64,000 nucleotides of DNA from Firmicutes bacterium ADurb.Bin146 (GTDB taxonomy: Bacteria > Bacillota > Clostridia > DUPQ01). Below are positions 44,340 through 54,642 of this stretch, piece by piece. The translations under genes and the position numbers were made by a program. The notes below the pieces were generated by a model that ran no database searches, was not told the origin of the DNA, and saw only the letters and a list, made by a program, of their open reading frames with translations. The stretch lies in contig MWDI01000016.1 of NCBI GenBank assembly GCA_002070475.1, positions 62,001 through 126,000 on the forward strand, in the 5' to 3' direction. The first letter of the stretch is position 1. Every line of letters starts with the position of its first letter.

Positions 44340-45354
44340 TATATTTCTTCTGATTCATAAACACATCATACATAGCGAGTATATTTTCGGGTGGTACATC
44401 AAACTCTATAGCATGTGTCGGTGATGCGATATACCCGCCATTTTCTGAAAGAATTTTTATGGTTCTTGCTGTGACATCGCGTACCTTTTCAGCAGTCGCT
44501 ATCGGAAGCAGCTGTTGCGTGGAAATCGCTCCCCAAAAAGAGAGTTTATTTGAGTACATGCTTTTAACTTTTTGAATATCATAAATTTCCGGCTGGAATG
44601 TTTGATAGCAGTCTAGTCCGATTTCAACAAGATCATCAAATATGGCATTTATATCACCACAGGAATGCTGTATTACAAAAAGATTCTTTTCTTTTACCTT
44701 ACCATACATTTTTTCAAGTCTGGGTTTAATAAACTTTCGCCAGTAATCAGGTCCCATTATCATGTTCTTCTGTTGTCCCCAATCATCTCCGAAATATACT
44801 GCATCAATATCATAATCAAGTGCGATATCTATTATTTTCATATTGAATTCGCATATATCATCAAGAAGCTTATGAAGTCCTTCAGAATCCTCAGCCATGG
44901 CTATAAGGACCTCTCTCATTCCAGCAAGGCTCCATGCCCTTTCAAAAAGAGAAAATCCTATCCCGGTTATAACGAAACGATCACCTCTTGTTTTAACAAG
45001 ACTGCTGATCATGTTTCTGATATATGGTTCATCTACTGCTGGAAGCTTATATTCATTGTCATCCAGATTCTCTATTACATTGCTTACAGGTATGCCTATA
45101 TCCTTGTCAGCTCCCGAACGATTCCATATAATACCGAAATCATCTTTATAGTAGTCAGGTCTTCCTTGTATCTCAGTAGGTCGTCCCCAGTACTCTGCCA
45201 TATGAATATATGAATCTAATTTTGACAGAATGTCCGGATCTTTCGTATAGTTAATTAGATTTGCCTGTGCCTGTTTTGTAAAGTTTGCACTGAAAGGGCA
45301 TATTTCTGTGTGTTTGTGTTTCAATGCCTGTATTACTGTATCTCTTCTATTCAT
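44332..45354 (-). CDS. Uroporphyrinogen decarboxylase-family protein
   Basis: A 340-residue TIM-barrel protein of the UROD/MtaA superfamily. VIQHSCGDINAI near 228 contains the His-x-Cys zinc-type motif, and FGDDWGQQ near 192 is typical of the clostridial branch of unknown function. The start has no clear ribosome site; a GGAGGGG lies about 40 bases upstream, which is too far. It probably handles a methyl group or carboxylate on a corrinoid or sugar-related substrate; no corrinoid protein gene is nearby. Similarity to the other UROD gene at 7123-8256 is only at family level. Confidence 0.75.
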   Translation of the reverse strand: MNRRDTVIQALKHKHTEICPFSANFTKQAQANLINYTKDPDILSKLDSYIHMAEYWGRPTEIQGRPDYYKDDFGIIWNRSGADKDIGIPVSNVIENLDDNEYKLPAVDEPYIRNMISSLVKTRGDRFVITGIGFSLFERAWSLAGMREVLIAMAEDSEGLHKLLDDICEFNMKIIDIALDYDIDAVYFGDDWGQQKNMIMGPDYWRKFIKPRLEKMYGKVKEKNLFVIQHSCGDINAIFDDLVEIGLDCYQTFQPEIYDIQKVKSMYSNKLSFWGAISTQQLLPIATAEKVRDVTARTIKILSENGGYIASPTHAIEFDVPPENILAMYDVFMNQKKYML

Positions 45355-45405
45355 GATATAAATTTATTGTACAATCAGTGGCTGAGTGTACCCCTCCTTT
45401 TTATT

Positions 45406-46677
45406 TTATATGTGAAAATAATATGAATTTAAAAGATATGTCTCATCATATTTCTTACTAAGCTTCATAAGGAATGATTTAACTTTAGCAATATTATCGC
45501 TTTCTTTTCCAGATTGACTGTATTTGTAATTCTCAAGAAGCATCTGTATCTTCATTTTTTCTTTATCATCTGCTTTTTGCTTGAAATAACCCCAAACATG
45601 CTCGAATGCATTAATATAGGAGTTCGCTGATCCTTCCATATTTAATGATTCTTCAATCAGTGTGTAAAACTTAATAGCAGGATATGAGCTTTTATCTTTA
45701 ATCAGGTTTCTTATTTCCAGATAATGCTTATGTGATTTTTCCAGTACGCTATATTTATATCTTGCCCATTCCTTTTCCAGTACGGAAATGTTATAGTCTG
45801 TTGACGCAGTATTAATGCACTTTACAGCAGAAATATTTTTATCCTTTACTTCCAGCATTATATCAATATCATATTGCTTCAAGTTATGATAAAAAGAGAG
45901 GAAGTCATTTAATAAAATGGACTTTGAATGTGAGCCAGTCTTTTTGCATTTATCCTGCTGAGAATAATGTATTTTCTGAGGTCCGTCGCACTTTTTCCAT
46001 GTTAAAGAACATTCTTTTATCCATTCAAGGTCAGATATATCCTTCTTGTAAGAGTTTGCATAATTGTGAAGATTGTCATAGACAGCAGGTATTCCTAATT
46101 GGTTTGCTAGTTCCAAAACTTCCTTTATATTAAATATCTTGTCATCATTCTCGATAATAAGGCGGTTTTTAATGCGTGTCTCAAGTTTTGAAAAATTGTC
46201 AGTAAATCTTTGTAAAGCCTTTTCCTTGTCTTCATATGCACCACCTATGTGAAGTACAATCTTATTTGTGTTATCTAATTGCATTAAATCCAATATATCA
46301 CAATGATATTTCAGATCATCTTCTGCTTTTTTAACCACTTCATCATTCAATGAATTCAATACTGTATACTGTCCAGGATGCATGGATACTCGTAAATTGT
46401 TATTTTTAATGTATGTTCCAATATCTGTAAGACGCTGACCGAATATTTTTTTCCATTCCAGTTTGTTAATATCACTGGAACCGAAAGGAATTAAGTCAGA
46501 ACTTATTCTAAACAACCGTATGTTATTATCAACATTATATTTTAGGATATTTATCAATGAATCAAGATTAATTGAGATTATATTTTGAAGATTCTCATTA
46601 TTTGCGTTTTTCGCTATGCACCCTTTCATTTCAGTGCCAGGCACTCCTGCAGTAAGGCAGGCATATCCTATTTTCAT
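45406..46677 (-). CDS. uvsE: UV DNA damage endonuclease UvsE
   Basis: A 423-residue TIM-barrel endonuclease that nicks DNA 5' to UV photoproducts for alternative excision repair. Family phrases are KIGYACLTAGVPG at the start, LFRISSDLIPFGS near 57, RVSMHPGQYTVLNS near 95, VLHIGGAYEDKE near 142 and IENDDK near 175, carrying metal ligands His and Glu. The C-terminal ~120 residues extend beyond the catalytic core. ATG at 46677 follows AAGGAG and is preferred over an in-frame ATG 18 bases earlier. Confidence 0.92.
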   Translation of the reverse strand: MKIGYACLTAGVPGTEMKGCIAKNANNENLQNIISINLDSLINILKYNVDNNIRLFRISSDLIPFGSSDINKLEWKKIFGQRLTDIGTYIKNNNLRVSMHPGQYTVLNSLNDEVVKKAEDDLKYHCDILDLMQLDNTNKIVLHIGGAYEDKEKALQRFTDNFSKLETRIKNRLIIENDDKIFNIKEVLELANQLGIPAVYDNLHNYANSYKKDISDLEWIKECSLTWKKCDGPQKIHYSQQDKCKKTGSHSKSILLNDFLSFYHNLKQYDIDIMLEVKDKNISAVKCINTASTDYNISVLEKEWARYKYSVLEKSHKHYLEIRNLIKDKSSYPAIKFYTLIEESLNMEGSANSYINAFEHVWGYFKQKADDKEKMKIQMLLENYKYSQSGKESDNIAKVKSFLMKLSKKYDETYLLNSYYFHI

Positions 46678-46754
46678 CTTATGCTCCTTTACCATTATCT
46701 TTATTTTATATTATCCATATTTGTATATCTATAACAAACATAAGAAAAGCAAAA

Positions 46755-46808
46755 ATGTTAACGATATTATATAACATCATTGCCAAATTATTAATACTAT
46801 GCTACAAT
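46755..46808 (+). promoter_or_regulatory. Promoter and possible operator of the RHH-clpB operon
   Basis: TTGCCA at 46780-46785 and TACAAT at 46803-46808 have a 17-base spacer, and TGC makes an extended -10. ATGTTA (46755-46760) and TAACAT (46772-46777) form an inverted repeat just upstream of the -35. No CIRCE or CtsR box is visible. Confidence 0.6.
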
Positions 46809-46830
46809 ATTATAGAAAGGTAGAGAAGTA

Positions 46831-47493
46831 ATGGCAAAATCGGTATACAGTTTAATATTAAATGATGAAGTAATAGATAAAATTGATTCCATGGCTTATG
46901 CAATGAGCACAAGCCGTTCGAATTACATAAATGAATTGCTTGCAGACCATGTGTCATATACTACCCCGCAACAAAGAATAAAGGATATACTTGATGCTGC
47001 AAAAGCTTTTTTAGAACCTAAGGGTAAATATTCCTTTGTAGAAATGAGTTCAAATTCCTTTATGGATATACGAAGCGCGTTAAGCTACAGATACCGTCCG
47101 ACAATACGATATTGCCTGGAGATACTCAAAGAAGAAAAAGGTCCTTTTCTTAAGTTAAAAGCGCAGGTAAGGACACAGAATAACAGTCTAATGACAGCAA
47201 TAGAAGGATTTTTTATGATATGGCAAGCTATTGAAAAAAAACTTATAACCTATTCATATGATGAAGTGGAAATGACTTCTTATGAAAATGTCTGTTATAC
47301 AAGAATTTTCTTTTTAAAAGAAAAAATCGGTATTAATGAGGAAAAGTTAGGGAAAGCTATTGCTTCCTACGTGGTAGCGCTTGATAAAGCTATAAGTATA
47401 TTCATGGATAATATGGAGGACACTGATTATGCGGTATCAAGAATATATTCTATTTATAGGGAATATTATGAAGATGCAAAGCTGATTATATAA
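46831..47493 (+). CDS. Ribbon-helix-helix domain protein upstream of clpB
   Basis: A 220-residue protein. Residues 1-45 look like a CopG/Arc-type ribbon-helix-helix: a beta strand in SVYSLILND, then two helices with STSRSNYINELL. Residues 50-220 form a helical domain with no motif I recognise. It lies 14 bases before clpB, with a possible operator upstream of their joint promoter. It may be an autoregulator controlling the chaperone in place of CtsR or HrcA; this is inference. Confidence 0.7.
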   Translation: MAKSVYSLILNDEVIDKIDSMAYAMSTSRSNYINELLADHVSYTTPQQRIKDILDAAKAFLEPKGKYSFVEMSSNSFMDIRSALSYRYRPTIRYCLEILKEEKGPFLKLKAQVRTQNNSLMTAIEGFFMIWQAIEKKLITYSYDEVEMTSYENVCYTRIFFLKEKIGINEEKLGKAIASYVVALDKAISIFMDNMEDTDYAVSRIYSIYREYYEDAKLII

Positions 47494-47507
47494 TTAGGAG
47501 GTGACAA

Positions 47508-50117
47508 ATGAACATACAAAAATTTACTCAAAAGTCGATAGAAGCAATCAACCAAGCACAGAGCATGACTATAGAATACGGCAATATGCAGATTGAACAA
47601 GAACATCTGCTTTATGTTCTTTTGAACCAGCCGGAAAGCTTCATATCCCAACTGATGATTTCAATGAATATAAATACAAGTTCTCTTTTGGCAAAAGCGG
47701 AAAAGCTTGTAGCTAATCTGCCAAAAGTAACAGGAAGCGGGAGAGAGCCAGATAAGGTATATGTATCAAAGGATACTGATCAGACATTAAATGAAGCAGA
47801 AAAGCAGGCAGATGTTATGAAAGATGAGTATGTATCTGTAGAGCATATTTTTCTTTCAATAATTGAAACAGCTAATACCAGAATAAAGAATCTTTTTAAA
47901 GAAACAGGTATAACAAAAGATTCGTTTTTAAAAGCTTTGGCTTTAATAAGAGGCAATACGAAAGTTACATCTGATAACCCTGAGTCGACATATGATGTAT
48001 TGAACAAATACGGCCAGGATTTAGTTGAATTAGCAAGAAACCAGAAACTGGATCCTGTTATTGGTCGTGACGAAGAAATTAGGAATGTGATAAGGATTTT
48101 ATCCAGAAAGACAAAAAACAACCCTGTACTTATAGGAGAACCAGGTGTGGGGAAAACCGCTATAGCGGAAGGTCTTGCATTAAGAATAGTAAGAGGTGAT
48201 GTTCCAGATAATCTAAAGGAACGAAAGTTATTTTCTTTAGATATGGGAGCTTTAGTAGCGGGTGCCAAGTATAGAGGAGAATTTGAAGAAAGATTGAAGG
48301 CTGTTCTTCAAGAAATTAAAAAGTCAGAAGGAAAAATTATTCTTTTCATAGATGAGCTGCATAATATAGTTGGAGCAGGCAAGACTGAGGGAGCGATGGA
48401 TGCAGGAAATCTTCTGAAACCAATGCTTGCAAGAGGTGAACTGCATTGTGTAGGCGCGACCACACTTAATGAATATCGTCAATATATTGAAAAAGATGCC
48501 GCTTTAGAAAGAAGGTTTCAACCTGTAATGGTAAATGAACCTTCTGTTGAAGATACTATCTCGATTTTAAGAGGACTTAAGGAGAGATATGAGGTATTTC
48601 ATGGGGTAAAGATACAAGACCAAGCGCTGATTGCAGCAGCAACACTTTCCAACAGATATATTTCTGATAGATTTTTACCGGATAAAGCAATAGATCTAGT
48701 AGATGAAGCATGCGCGCTGATTAAGACTGAAATTGATTCCATGCCTTCGGAACTGGATGCGATATCCAGAAAAATAATGCAGTTAGAAATAGAAGAAGCT
48801 GCACTAAAAAAAGAGAATGACAAACTTTCTAACGAACAGCTTGCTAAGATAAGGCAGGAACTGGCACAGATGAAGGAGAGTTTTAATGAAATGAAAGCAA
48901 AGTGGGAGAATGAGAAAACTTCCATATCAAAAGTGCAAAAACTTAGAGAAGAGATAGAACAGGTCAATGCGCAGATAGAAAAAGCTGAAAGAGAATATGA
49001 TCTTAATAAGGCTGCAGAACTGAAATATGGTAAACTTCCATCTTTAAACAAAGCGCTAGCTGAACAGGAAGAGATAGCGGAAAAATCAGAACAAAAACAT
49101 ACATTGCTTAGAGATAAGGTTACAGAAGAAGAGATTGCTCTTATTGTCGCTAGATGGACAGGGATACCGGTTTCTAAACTTATGGAGGGCGAAAGAGAAA
49201 AGCTGCTCGGGTTGGAAGAAATACTTCATAAAAGGGTAATAGGACAAAATGAAGCTGTAAGGAAAGTTACCGAATCAATAATCCGCTCAAGAGCAGGAAT
49301 ACAGGATCCTAACAGGCCTATAGGCTCATTTCTTTTCCTCGGACCGACTGGAGTCGGAAAGACCGAACTAGCCAAAGCTTTGGCGCAAGCTTTGTTTGAT
49401 GATGAAAAAAATATAGTAAGGATTGATATGAGTGAATATATGGAGAAATTCTCTGTAAGCAGGCTTATAGGTGCTCCTCCAGGTTATGTGGGTTATGAAG
49501 AAGGAGGACAGCTTACTGAAGCTGTGAGAAGAAAGCCTTATGCTGTCGTTTTATTCGACGAGATAGAGAAAGCCCATCCTGAAGTTTTCAATATACTTTT
49601 GCAGGTATTAGATGACGGCAGAATAACTGATTCACAGGGACGTACAGTTGACTTTAAAAATACTATTATCATTCTGACATCTAATCTCGGGACGCAGTAT
49701 ATACTAGAAGGAATTACAAAAGATAACGAGATATCGCAAGAAGCAAGGCATATGGTAGATGCATTATTGAAGCAGCAGTTCAGACCGGAGTTTTTAAACA
49801 GGCTGGATGAAATAGTATTTTATAAACCTTTATCAAGAACAGAAATATTATCCATAGTGGACCTGATGATTGAAAATCTGGAAGAAAGACTTAAAGATAA
49901 ACAGCTTTCATTAAAAATATCTGATTTAGCTAAAGAGCACATTGTAGAACAGGGATTTGACAGCATATATGGAGCGCGTCCTCTAAAAAGGTATATACAA
50001 AGTCATGTCGAAACTCTAATAGCCAAGATGATACTCTCTGAAGATATGGAACCTGACACTATGCTTTATGTGGATTATGATGGTAAAGAGCTTACAGTAA
50101 ATAAAAAGAGCAATTAG
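47508..50117 (+). CDS. clpB: Chaperone ClpB disaggregase
   Basis: An 869-residue AAA+ hexamer subunit that rescues aggregated proteins with DnaK. The N domain covers 1-145, AAA-1 has Walker [10 protein letters not shown] near 205, the coiled-coil middle domain is about 405-525, and AAA-2 has GPTGVGKTE near 612 with [13 protein letters not shown]. The length and the presence of the middle domain separate it from ClpC and ClpA. AGGAGGTG before the ATG is strong. Confidence 0.96.
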   Translation: MNIQKFTQKSIEAINQAQSMTIEYGNMQIEQEHLLYVLLNQPESFISQLMISMNINTSSLLAKAEKLVANLPKVTGSGREPDKVYVSKDTDQTLNEAEKQADVMKDEYVSVEHIFLSIIETANTRIKNLFKETGITKDSFLKALALIRGNTKVTSDNPESTYDVLNKYGQDLVELARNQKLDPVIGRDEEIRNVIRILSRKTKNNPVLIGEPGVGKTAIAEGLALRIVRGDVPDNLKERKLFSLDMGALVAGAKYRGEFEERLKAVLQEIKKSEGKIILFIDELHNIVGAGKTEGAMDAGNLLKPMLARGELHCVGATTLNEYRQYIEKDAALERRFQPVMVNEPSVEDTISILRGLKERYEVFHGVKIQDQALIAAATLSNRYISDRFLPDKAIDLVDEACALIKTEIDSMPSELDAISRKIMQLEIEEAALKKENDKLSNEQLAKIRQELAQMKESFNEMKAKWENEKTSISKVQKLREEIEQVNAQIEKAEREYDLNKAAELKYGKLPSLNKALAEQEEIAEKSEQKHTLLRDKVTEEEIALIVARWTGIPVSKLMEGEREKLLGLEEILHKRVIGQNEAVRKVTESIIRSRAGIQDPNRPIGSFLFLGPTGVGKTELAKALAQALFDDEKNIVRIDMSEYMEKFSVSRLIGAPPGYVGYEEGGQLTEAVRRKPYAVVLFDEIEKAHPEVFNILLQVLDDGRITDSQGRTVDFKNTIIILTSNLGTQYILEGITKDNEISQEARHMVDALLKQQFRPEFLNRLDEIVFYKPLSRTEILSIVDLMIENLEERLKDKQLSLKISDLAKEHIVEQGFDSIYGARPLKRYIQSHVETLIAKMILSEDMEPDTMLYVDYDGKELTVNKKSN

Positions 50118-50128
50118 TGATTTATAAG

Positions 50129-51121
50129 CTAAAACCATCTTTTCTTCTTGAAATAATATATCATTAAACCGGTTATTAGAATCATTATCCCCCACAATAC
50201 AGGGTATGCCCATCTGAAACCGAACTCAGGAATAAATTTAAAATTCATTCCGTATACTCCGACTATAAATGTAAGCGGTATGAATATGGTTGATATGATT
50301 GTTAATACCTTAATTATTTCATTTAACTTATTGCTAGTGGATGTATAGAAAAGCTCCATAAGATCAACAAGCATTTCTCGGTTTGCTTCGGATAAGTCTA
50401 TTGCTTCCTTTATATGATCATATAAATCATTCATATATGGAATCACTGACAAAGATATGAATTTCGAAGGTTTGTTTATCAGCATTGAACGGGATTCCTT
50501 GAAAGGTATTATGGACTTCGACACTAACTGTATATCGCTTTTAAGTTCACGGATTTGAGATAAAAGCTCATTAGTAGCATTTTTTATTACTTCTTCTTCT
50601 AGCACATCTATTCTTTCAAGCTGTTCATATAGGACTTCAAAATAGCCATCTGTTATTGCGTCTAGCAGACGGTAAAACAGGTAGTCTGATCCGGATTTGC
50701 GTATATGGCTTTTTGGAGTATTAATTTCTTTACGGACTTTGTCAAAAACATCACCATCAACATCACCAATTGATATCACGTAATCATTTCCAATGAGAAA
50801 AGTTATACCCTCTGCTACTAGCATTTCCTCTTTTTTATAAATCATAGTTGCAATAGCAAATAGAAAATCCTCATAATCCTCCAGCTTTGGTCTTTGTTTT
50901 TTTTCTGAAATGTTATCCAATACAATAGGATGAATGTTGTATAGTTTTTCCAGCTGGCTGCATATGCCTTTATCACATGAACTATCTATATCAATCCATC
51001 TAATGGAACCTTGTTCCAGCTTTTTCAAGGATTCCAAGCTGGAAACCGTATACTGTGCTAAATTGTCCGAACAATAGTCTGTTACTGATATATTAGGTTT
51101 TTCAATATTAAGTCCTGTCAT
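50129..51121 (-). CDS. corA: CorA-family magnesium/divalent cation channel
   Basis: A 330-residue protein with a large cytoplasmic domain (1-265) and two C-terminal membrane helices. The signature YGMNF lies at the end of the first helix near 297, followed by the short loop and the second helix near 303-323 with a KKKRW tail. It mediates Mg2+ or Co2+ uptake as a pentamer. Its start overlaps the mscL stop by four bases (ATGA), so both are translated from one message. Confidence 0.93.
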   Translation of the reverse strand: MTGLNIEKPNISVTDYCSDNLAQYTVSSLESLKKLEQGSIRWIDIDSSCDKGICSQLEKLYNIHPIVLDNISEKKQRPKLEDYEDFLFAIATMIYKKEEMLVAEGITFLIGNDYVISIGDVDGDVFDKVRKEINTPKSHIRKSGSDYLFYRLLDAITDGYFEVLYEQLERIDVLEEEVIKNATNELLSQIRELKSDIQLVSKSIIPFKESRSMLINKPSKFISLSVIPYMNDLYDHIKEAIDLSEANREMLVDLMELFYTSTSNKLNEIIKVLTIISTIFIPLTFIVGVYGMNFKFIPEFGFRWAYPVLWGIMILITGLMIYYFKKKRWF

Positions 51122-51597
51122 TTAGTTGCCTTTAAAATATCCCGTATTTCAGTTAGAAGAAGCTCTTGCGCAGACGGTGCAGGTGGAGCAGGAGGGGCAG
51201 GAGGCTGAATATTTTTTTCTTCCTCCTTCTTTGCTTTTTCCTTCATTTCATCTGCCTTTTTTCTCAACACAGCGAATAGTTTAACCAGAAGAAAAACGCA
51301 TACAGCCATAATCAGAAAATCAACCACATACTGTATGAACATTCCATAATTTACAGAGGATGCTGCATTTCCTTCCGCATCATATGTAAGAATCCATTTC
51401 AGTTCCTTGAAATTTACCTTTCCCATTATTAAACCTACTAAAGGCATAATTATATCATTTACAAGAGAGGATACTATTTTTGAAAATGCTGCTCCTATTA
51501 TTACACCGACTGCAAGATCAATAACATTACCTTTTGTTATAAACTTTTTGAATTCTTCTATTAGCTTGACTCTTTCTTTTTTTATACGTTTCCGCAT
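51118..51597 (-). CDS. mscL: Large-conductance mechanosensitive channel MscL
   Basis: A 159-residue channel that opens on osmotic downshock. The first helix carries NVIDLAVGVIIGAAFSKIV, the second membrane helix is near 88-112. The C-terminal part has a charged helix followed by a PPAPPAPPAP linker and a last helix QELLLTEIRDIL, making the protein about 20 residues longer than E. coli MscL. The N-terminus has an extra basic stretch. It leads the mscL-corA pair with GGAGG before the ATG. Confidence 0.94.
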   Translation of the reverse strand: MRKRIKKERVKLIEEFKKFITKGNVIDLAVGVIIGAAFSKIVSSLVNDIIMPLVGLIMGKVNFKELKWILTYDAEGNAASSVNYGMFIQYVVDFLIMAVCVFLLVKLFAVLRKKADEMKEKAKKEEEKNIQPPAPPAPPAPSAQELLLTEIRDILKATK

Positions 51598-51648
51598 ATA
51601 TACCTCCGATATGATATTTCTTTTATGTATATGTAGAAATAGATAATA

Positions 51649-52332
51649 TTACTTAAGCATTATTTTTTCCAGTTCAAGAGGCTCGATATATCTGCCTTTA
51701 TAATATGCTCTCATATTGCCGCCGGATATCTCATCAATAAGCGCTACATGATTGTCATTGCCTACTCTTCCGAATTCGAATTTTATGTCATACAGCTCAA
51801 GTTCTTTCTTAAGCATTTCCTCTTTTATAATTGCACCTATCTTGCGTGTCATTTCCACTAGGGTATGATATTCCTGTTTTGTCATTATGCCAAGCATATT
51901 CAAAGCTTCATCAGTTATTAGAGGATCATTCCTGTCATCATCCTTTAATGTCACTTCCACATAACCGTCAAGAAGCTGTCCCTCTGCACAGTACATCCCA
52001 TATCTTCTGTAAAAGCTTCCTACAGCTCTGTATCTTAGTATTACTTCAACGCCTTTACCAAACACCTTAGCAGGTTTTACTGTCATAGTCTGATTATCGA
52101 TATCACAACCTATGTAATGGGTAGGAATTGAATAACTGTTTATCTTCTCGAAGAAATATTTTGTAAGTTTTAATCCAGCTTTTCCGGCACCTTCTATCTT
52201 CAAACCTACAGTATTAGCTCCTGGATCAAAAACACCATCAGTACCTGTTACATCATCTTTAAATTTTAAAAGATAATTTCCATCTTCCATACTATATACA
52301 TCTTTTGTCTTGCCAGTATAGACTTTTTTCAT
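51649..52332 (-). CDS. purC: SAICAR synthetase
   Basis: It joins CAIR with aspartate using ATP in purine synthesis. The 227-residue protein starts KKVYTGKTKDVY, has the ATP-binding FKDDVTGTDGV near 24, RYRAVGSFYRRYG near 103 and the C-terminal LIDEISGGNMRAY. Purine genes are usually clustered, but here purC stands alone between mscL and a hydrolase. The sequence belongs to a branch somewhat divergent from the E. coli type. Confidence 0.9.
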   Translation of the reverse strand: MKKVYTGKTKDVYSMEDGNYLLKFKDDVTGTDGVFDPGANTVGLKIEGAGKAGLKLTKYFFEKINSYSIPTHYIGCDIDNQTMTVKPAKVFGKGVEVILRYRAVGSFYRRYGMYCAEGQLLDGYVEVTLKDDDRNDPLITDEALNMLGIMTKQEYHTLVEMTRKIGAIIKEEMLKKELELYDIKFEFGRVGNDNHVALIDEISGGNMRAYYKGRYIEPLELEKIMLK

Positions 52333-52414
52333 TACTTATCACCCCATATCTGAAAATTAATATCATTAAGATTATACACAATTTTTTTATTAAGCACCAT
52401 AATATTACTTACGA

Positions 52415-52423
52415 TGATATAAT
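52415..52423 (+). promoter_or_regulatory. Extended -10 of the GH95-like gene
   Basis: TGA-TATAAT at 52415-52423; the -35 is not convincing. The gene starts 18 bases later with GAGGTGAG as ribosome site. Confidence 0.5.
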
Positions 52424-52441
52424 CTTTACAAGAGGTGAGAT

Positions 52442-54640
52442 ATGAACAATAATATTTCCAGTTACGATTACAGAACAAAACTTTTCGATTCATATGACAA
52501 GTTCATACCAATAGGAAATGGACGCATTGGAGCTTCAGTATGGATGACTATGACTGAAAAAACTGATATTAATCTTCTTTTATCTGCAACTAATAACTTC
52601 TCTGAGCTGGGAAGGATTTTAAAGACATGCAAATCCTGTATTTCTATTTCACCAAATGTCTTTGACAGTGAATTCGAAGCTCATCTTGATTTGGAAAAAG
52701 CTATTTTAACTATAAGATCTAAAAAAGCTGAAGCTAAGATATATATTGATGCCAATAAAGATGTATTATGTTTTTCTATCAAATCCGAAATACCTGTACA
52801 TATAACTTATATGATTGACAACTACAGGAACCAGCCTTTAAGTTCACACGATCTTGAGAACGATTTCAGTAACTATGCTATGTCTGGTTCTGCAAGGTTC
52901 CATAATATATCTGAAAGTGCAGATATCGTAAGAATATCAAACAACAGTGAGGGTATAATCCAATATCACAGGAATGAGGTATCCTGTTATGAATATTCGT
53001 ACCATGCGCAGAACCTGTATTCAAAAGACAAGGATGTATATCGTGACCCTTATATAAACCGTACATTCGGTACATTTGCTGTATCAAATAACCTTAATGC
53101 GGTTAATAGAGACGGACATAGCGTTTTAACTACAGAAAAGGCAGTATTTAATTGTAAAATTCAAATATGGTCTTTAACAGAAAAAACAGATTCAGTTCAA
53201 AGTTTTGAAGAAAAGATTACAAATGCAGCTAATAATTTCAATGAATCAGCAAGTTATGAAATGCACATAAAAAACTGGAAAGAGTACTGGACCCGTTATT
53301 ATATCTATGCATATGGATCTGATGAAGCGATTTTTCTGACAAGAGCATGGATATATCAAAAGTATTTTAATGGATGTGCAGGAAGAGGACCTGCTCCTAT
53401 AAAATTCAACGGGTCATTATTTGTCACATATCCGCATGAAGTTACACCAGGACGCATAAGTTGGGATTACCGCAGATGGGGAGCGGCTTTTTGGATACAG
53501 AATACAAGACACATATACTGGAACATGCTTTTAAGCGGTGATTTTGAAAAAATGGCACCTTTATATGACCTTATGTCAGAATTGATACCTATATCAAAGC
53601 ACAGAAGCTTCGCATATTACAGTCATAACGGTATGCTTTTACCTGAAACATTTACAATAGGCGGTCTTTACTGTATGAGTAATTACTGCATACCACAAGA
53701 AGATAATAAAAGGTACGAAAAAGGGACATGGCTTCATCTTCCTGGACAGATAGGAAATCACTATATCCGCTGGCACTATAATGGCATGCTGGAACTGGCT
53801 TATTTGATGCTTCTTGGCGCAAAATATTCAAAAAACAACAGTTACCTTCAAACCGCATTGGAATTTTCCAAAGAAACCCTCATATTTTTCTATGAGCATT
53901 TTGATACTTTGGATGGGAAGATATTGATGAAGCCGGTTTCAGCGCTGGAAACTTATCAGGATTGCGTGAATGATCTTCCTGATATCGCAGGGCTTGACAC
54001 TTTGACATCAGAATTGAATGAATGTCAGAATCTTCCGTCTGAAATTTTAGAAATATCTAATAAGATTAGGGATATTCTGGTGGATTATCCTAAAGATGAT
54101 TACAAACTACTTCCATGCCATGTTTTAATTGATAAAAAGAGAAGGAATTCTGAGAATCCTGAACTATACAGCATTTTTCCATTCTACAGGCATACTTACC
54201 TTGACAAGGAACATCCTCTTTTTAACTTCGCTGTCAACGCATTTCATGAAAGAAATGAAAAAGCAGGCAAAGGGTGGTCCCAAGACTGTATACAATCCGC
54301 TTTATTAGGTCTTACAGAAGAGGCCAAGGCAATACTTTTAAAACAAGCTAAAATGACTGATGAAAGATACTCATTTACAGGTATATATGGTCCCAATTAT
54401 GATGAGACTCCCGATCAGGATCATGCAAATGGAATAAGTATAGGGTTTATTCATACGCTATTGGCTTCATCAAAAGACAAAAATCTCTTATTTGGAGCAT
54501 GGCCGAAAGAATGGAATGTCAGTTTCAAACTTCCGCTTTATTCTTCAAAATCCGTGACTTGTGAATATGAGAATGGGAAAATCAAATACATAAATTTTGA
54601 GGATAAAGAAGACGAAAGAAAAGCTGAAGTCAGAATATAG
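52442..54640 (+). CDS. GH95/DUF5703-like glycoside hydrolase
   Basis: A 732-residue protein without signal peptide. The N-terminal part has FIPIGNGRIGASVW near 20, the phrase shared by GH95 alpha-fucosidases and DUF5703 proteins, followed by a beta-sandwich to about 250. The (alpha/alpha)6 barrel has SWDYRRWGAAFWIQNTRH near 340 and a late AGKGWSQDCIQSA near 608, where catalytic acids of this clan usually lie. A specific GH95 call is not possible. It is probably a cytoplasmic exo-glycosidase. It stands alone and is convergent with the ABC operon end. Confidence 0.7.
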   Translation: MNNNISSYDYRTKLFDSYDKFIPIGNGRIGASVWMTMTEKTDINLLLSATNNFSELGRILKTCKSCISISPNVFDSEFEAHLDLEKAILTIRSKKAEAKIYIDANKDVLCFSIKSEIPVHITYMIDNYRNQPLSSHDLENDFSNYAMSGSARFHNISESADIVRISNNSEGIIQYHRNEVSCYEYSYHAQNLYSKDKDVYRDPYINRTFGTFAVSNNLNAVNRDGHSVLTTEKAVFNCKIQIWSLTEKTDSVQSFEEKITNAANNFNESASYEMHIKNWKEYWTRYYIYAYGSDEAIFLTRAWIYQKYFNGCAGRGPAPIKFNGSLFVTYPHEVTPGRISWDYRRWGAAFWIQNTRHIYWNMLLSGDFEKMAPLYDLMSELIPISKHRSFAYYSHNGMLLPETFTIGGLYCMSNYCIPQEDNKRYEKGTWLHLPGQIGNHYIRWHYNGMLELAYLMLLGAKYSKNNSYLQTALEFSKETLIFFYEHFDTLDGKILMKPVSALETYQDCVNDLPDIAGLDTLTSELNECQNLPSEILEISNKIRDILVDYPKDDYKLLPCHVLIDKKRRNSENPELYSIFPFYRHTYLDKEHPLFNFAVNAFHERNEKAGKGWSQDCIQSALLGLTEEAKAILLKQAKMTDERYSFTGIYGPNYDETPDQDHANGISIGFIHTLLASSKDKNLLFGAWPKEWNVSFKLPLYSSKSVTCEYENGKIKYINFEDKEDERKAEVRI

Positions 54641-54642
54641 TA

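Noticed and set aside
44665..45213. 182-codon plus-strand frame within the UROD-like gene
   Set aside because: Antisense to a well supported family member, with no ribosome site and unusual composition.
46696..46830. CIRCE or CtsR operator before clpB
   Set aside because: Neither TTAGCACTC-N9-GAGTGCTAA nor the GGTCAAA repeat is found; only the ATGTTA inverted repeat is present.
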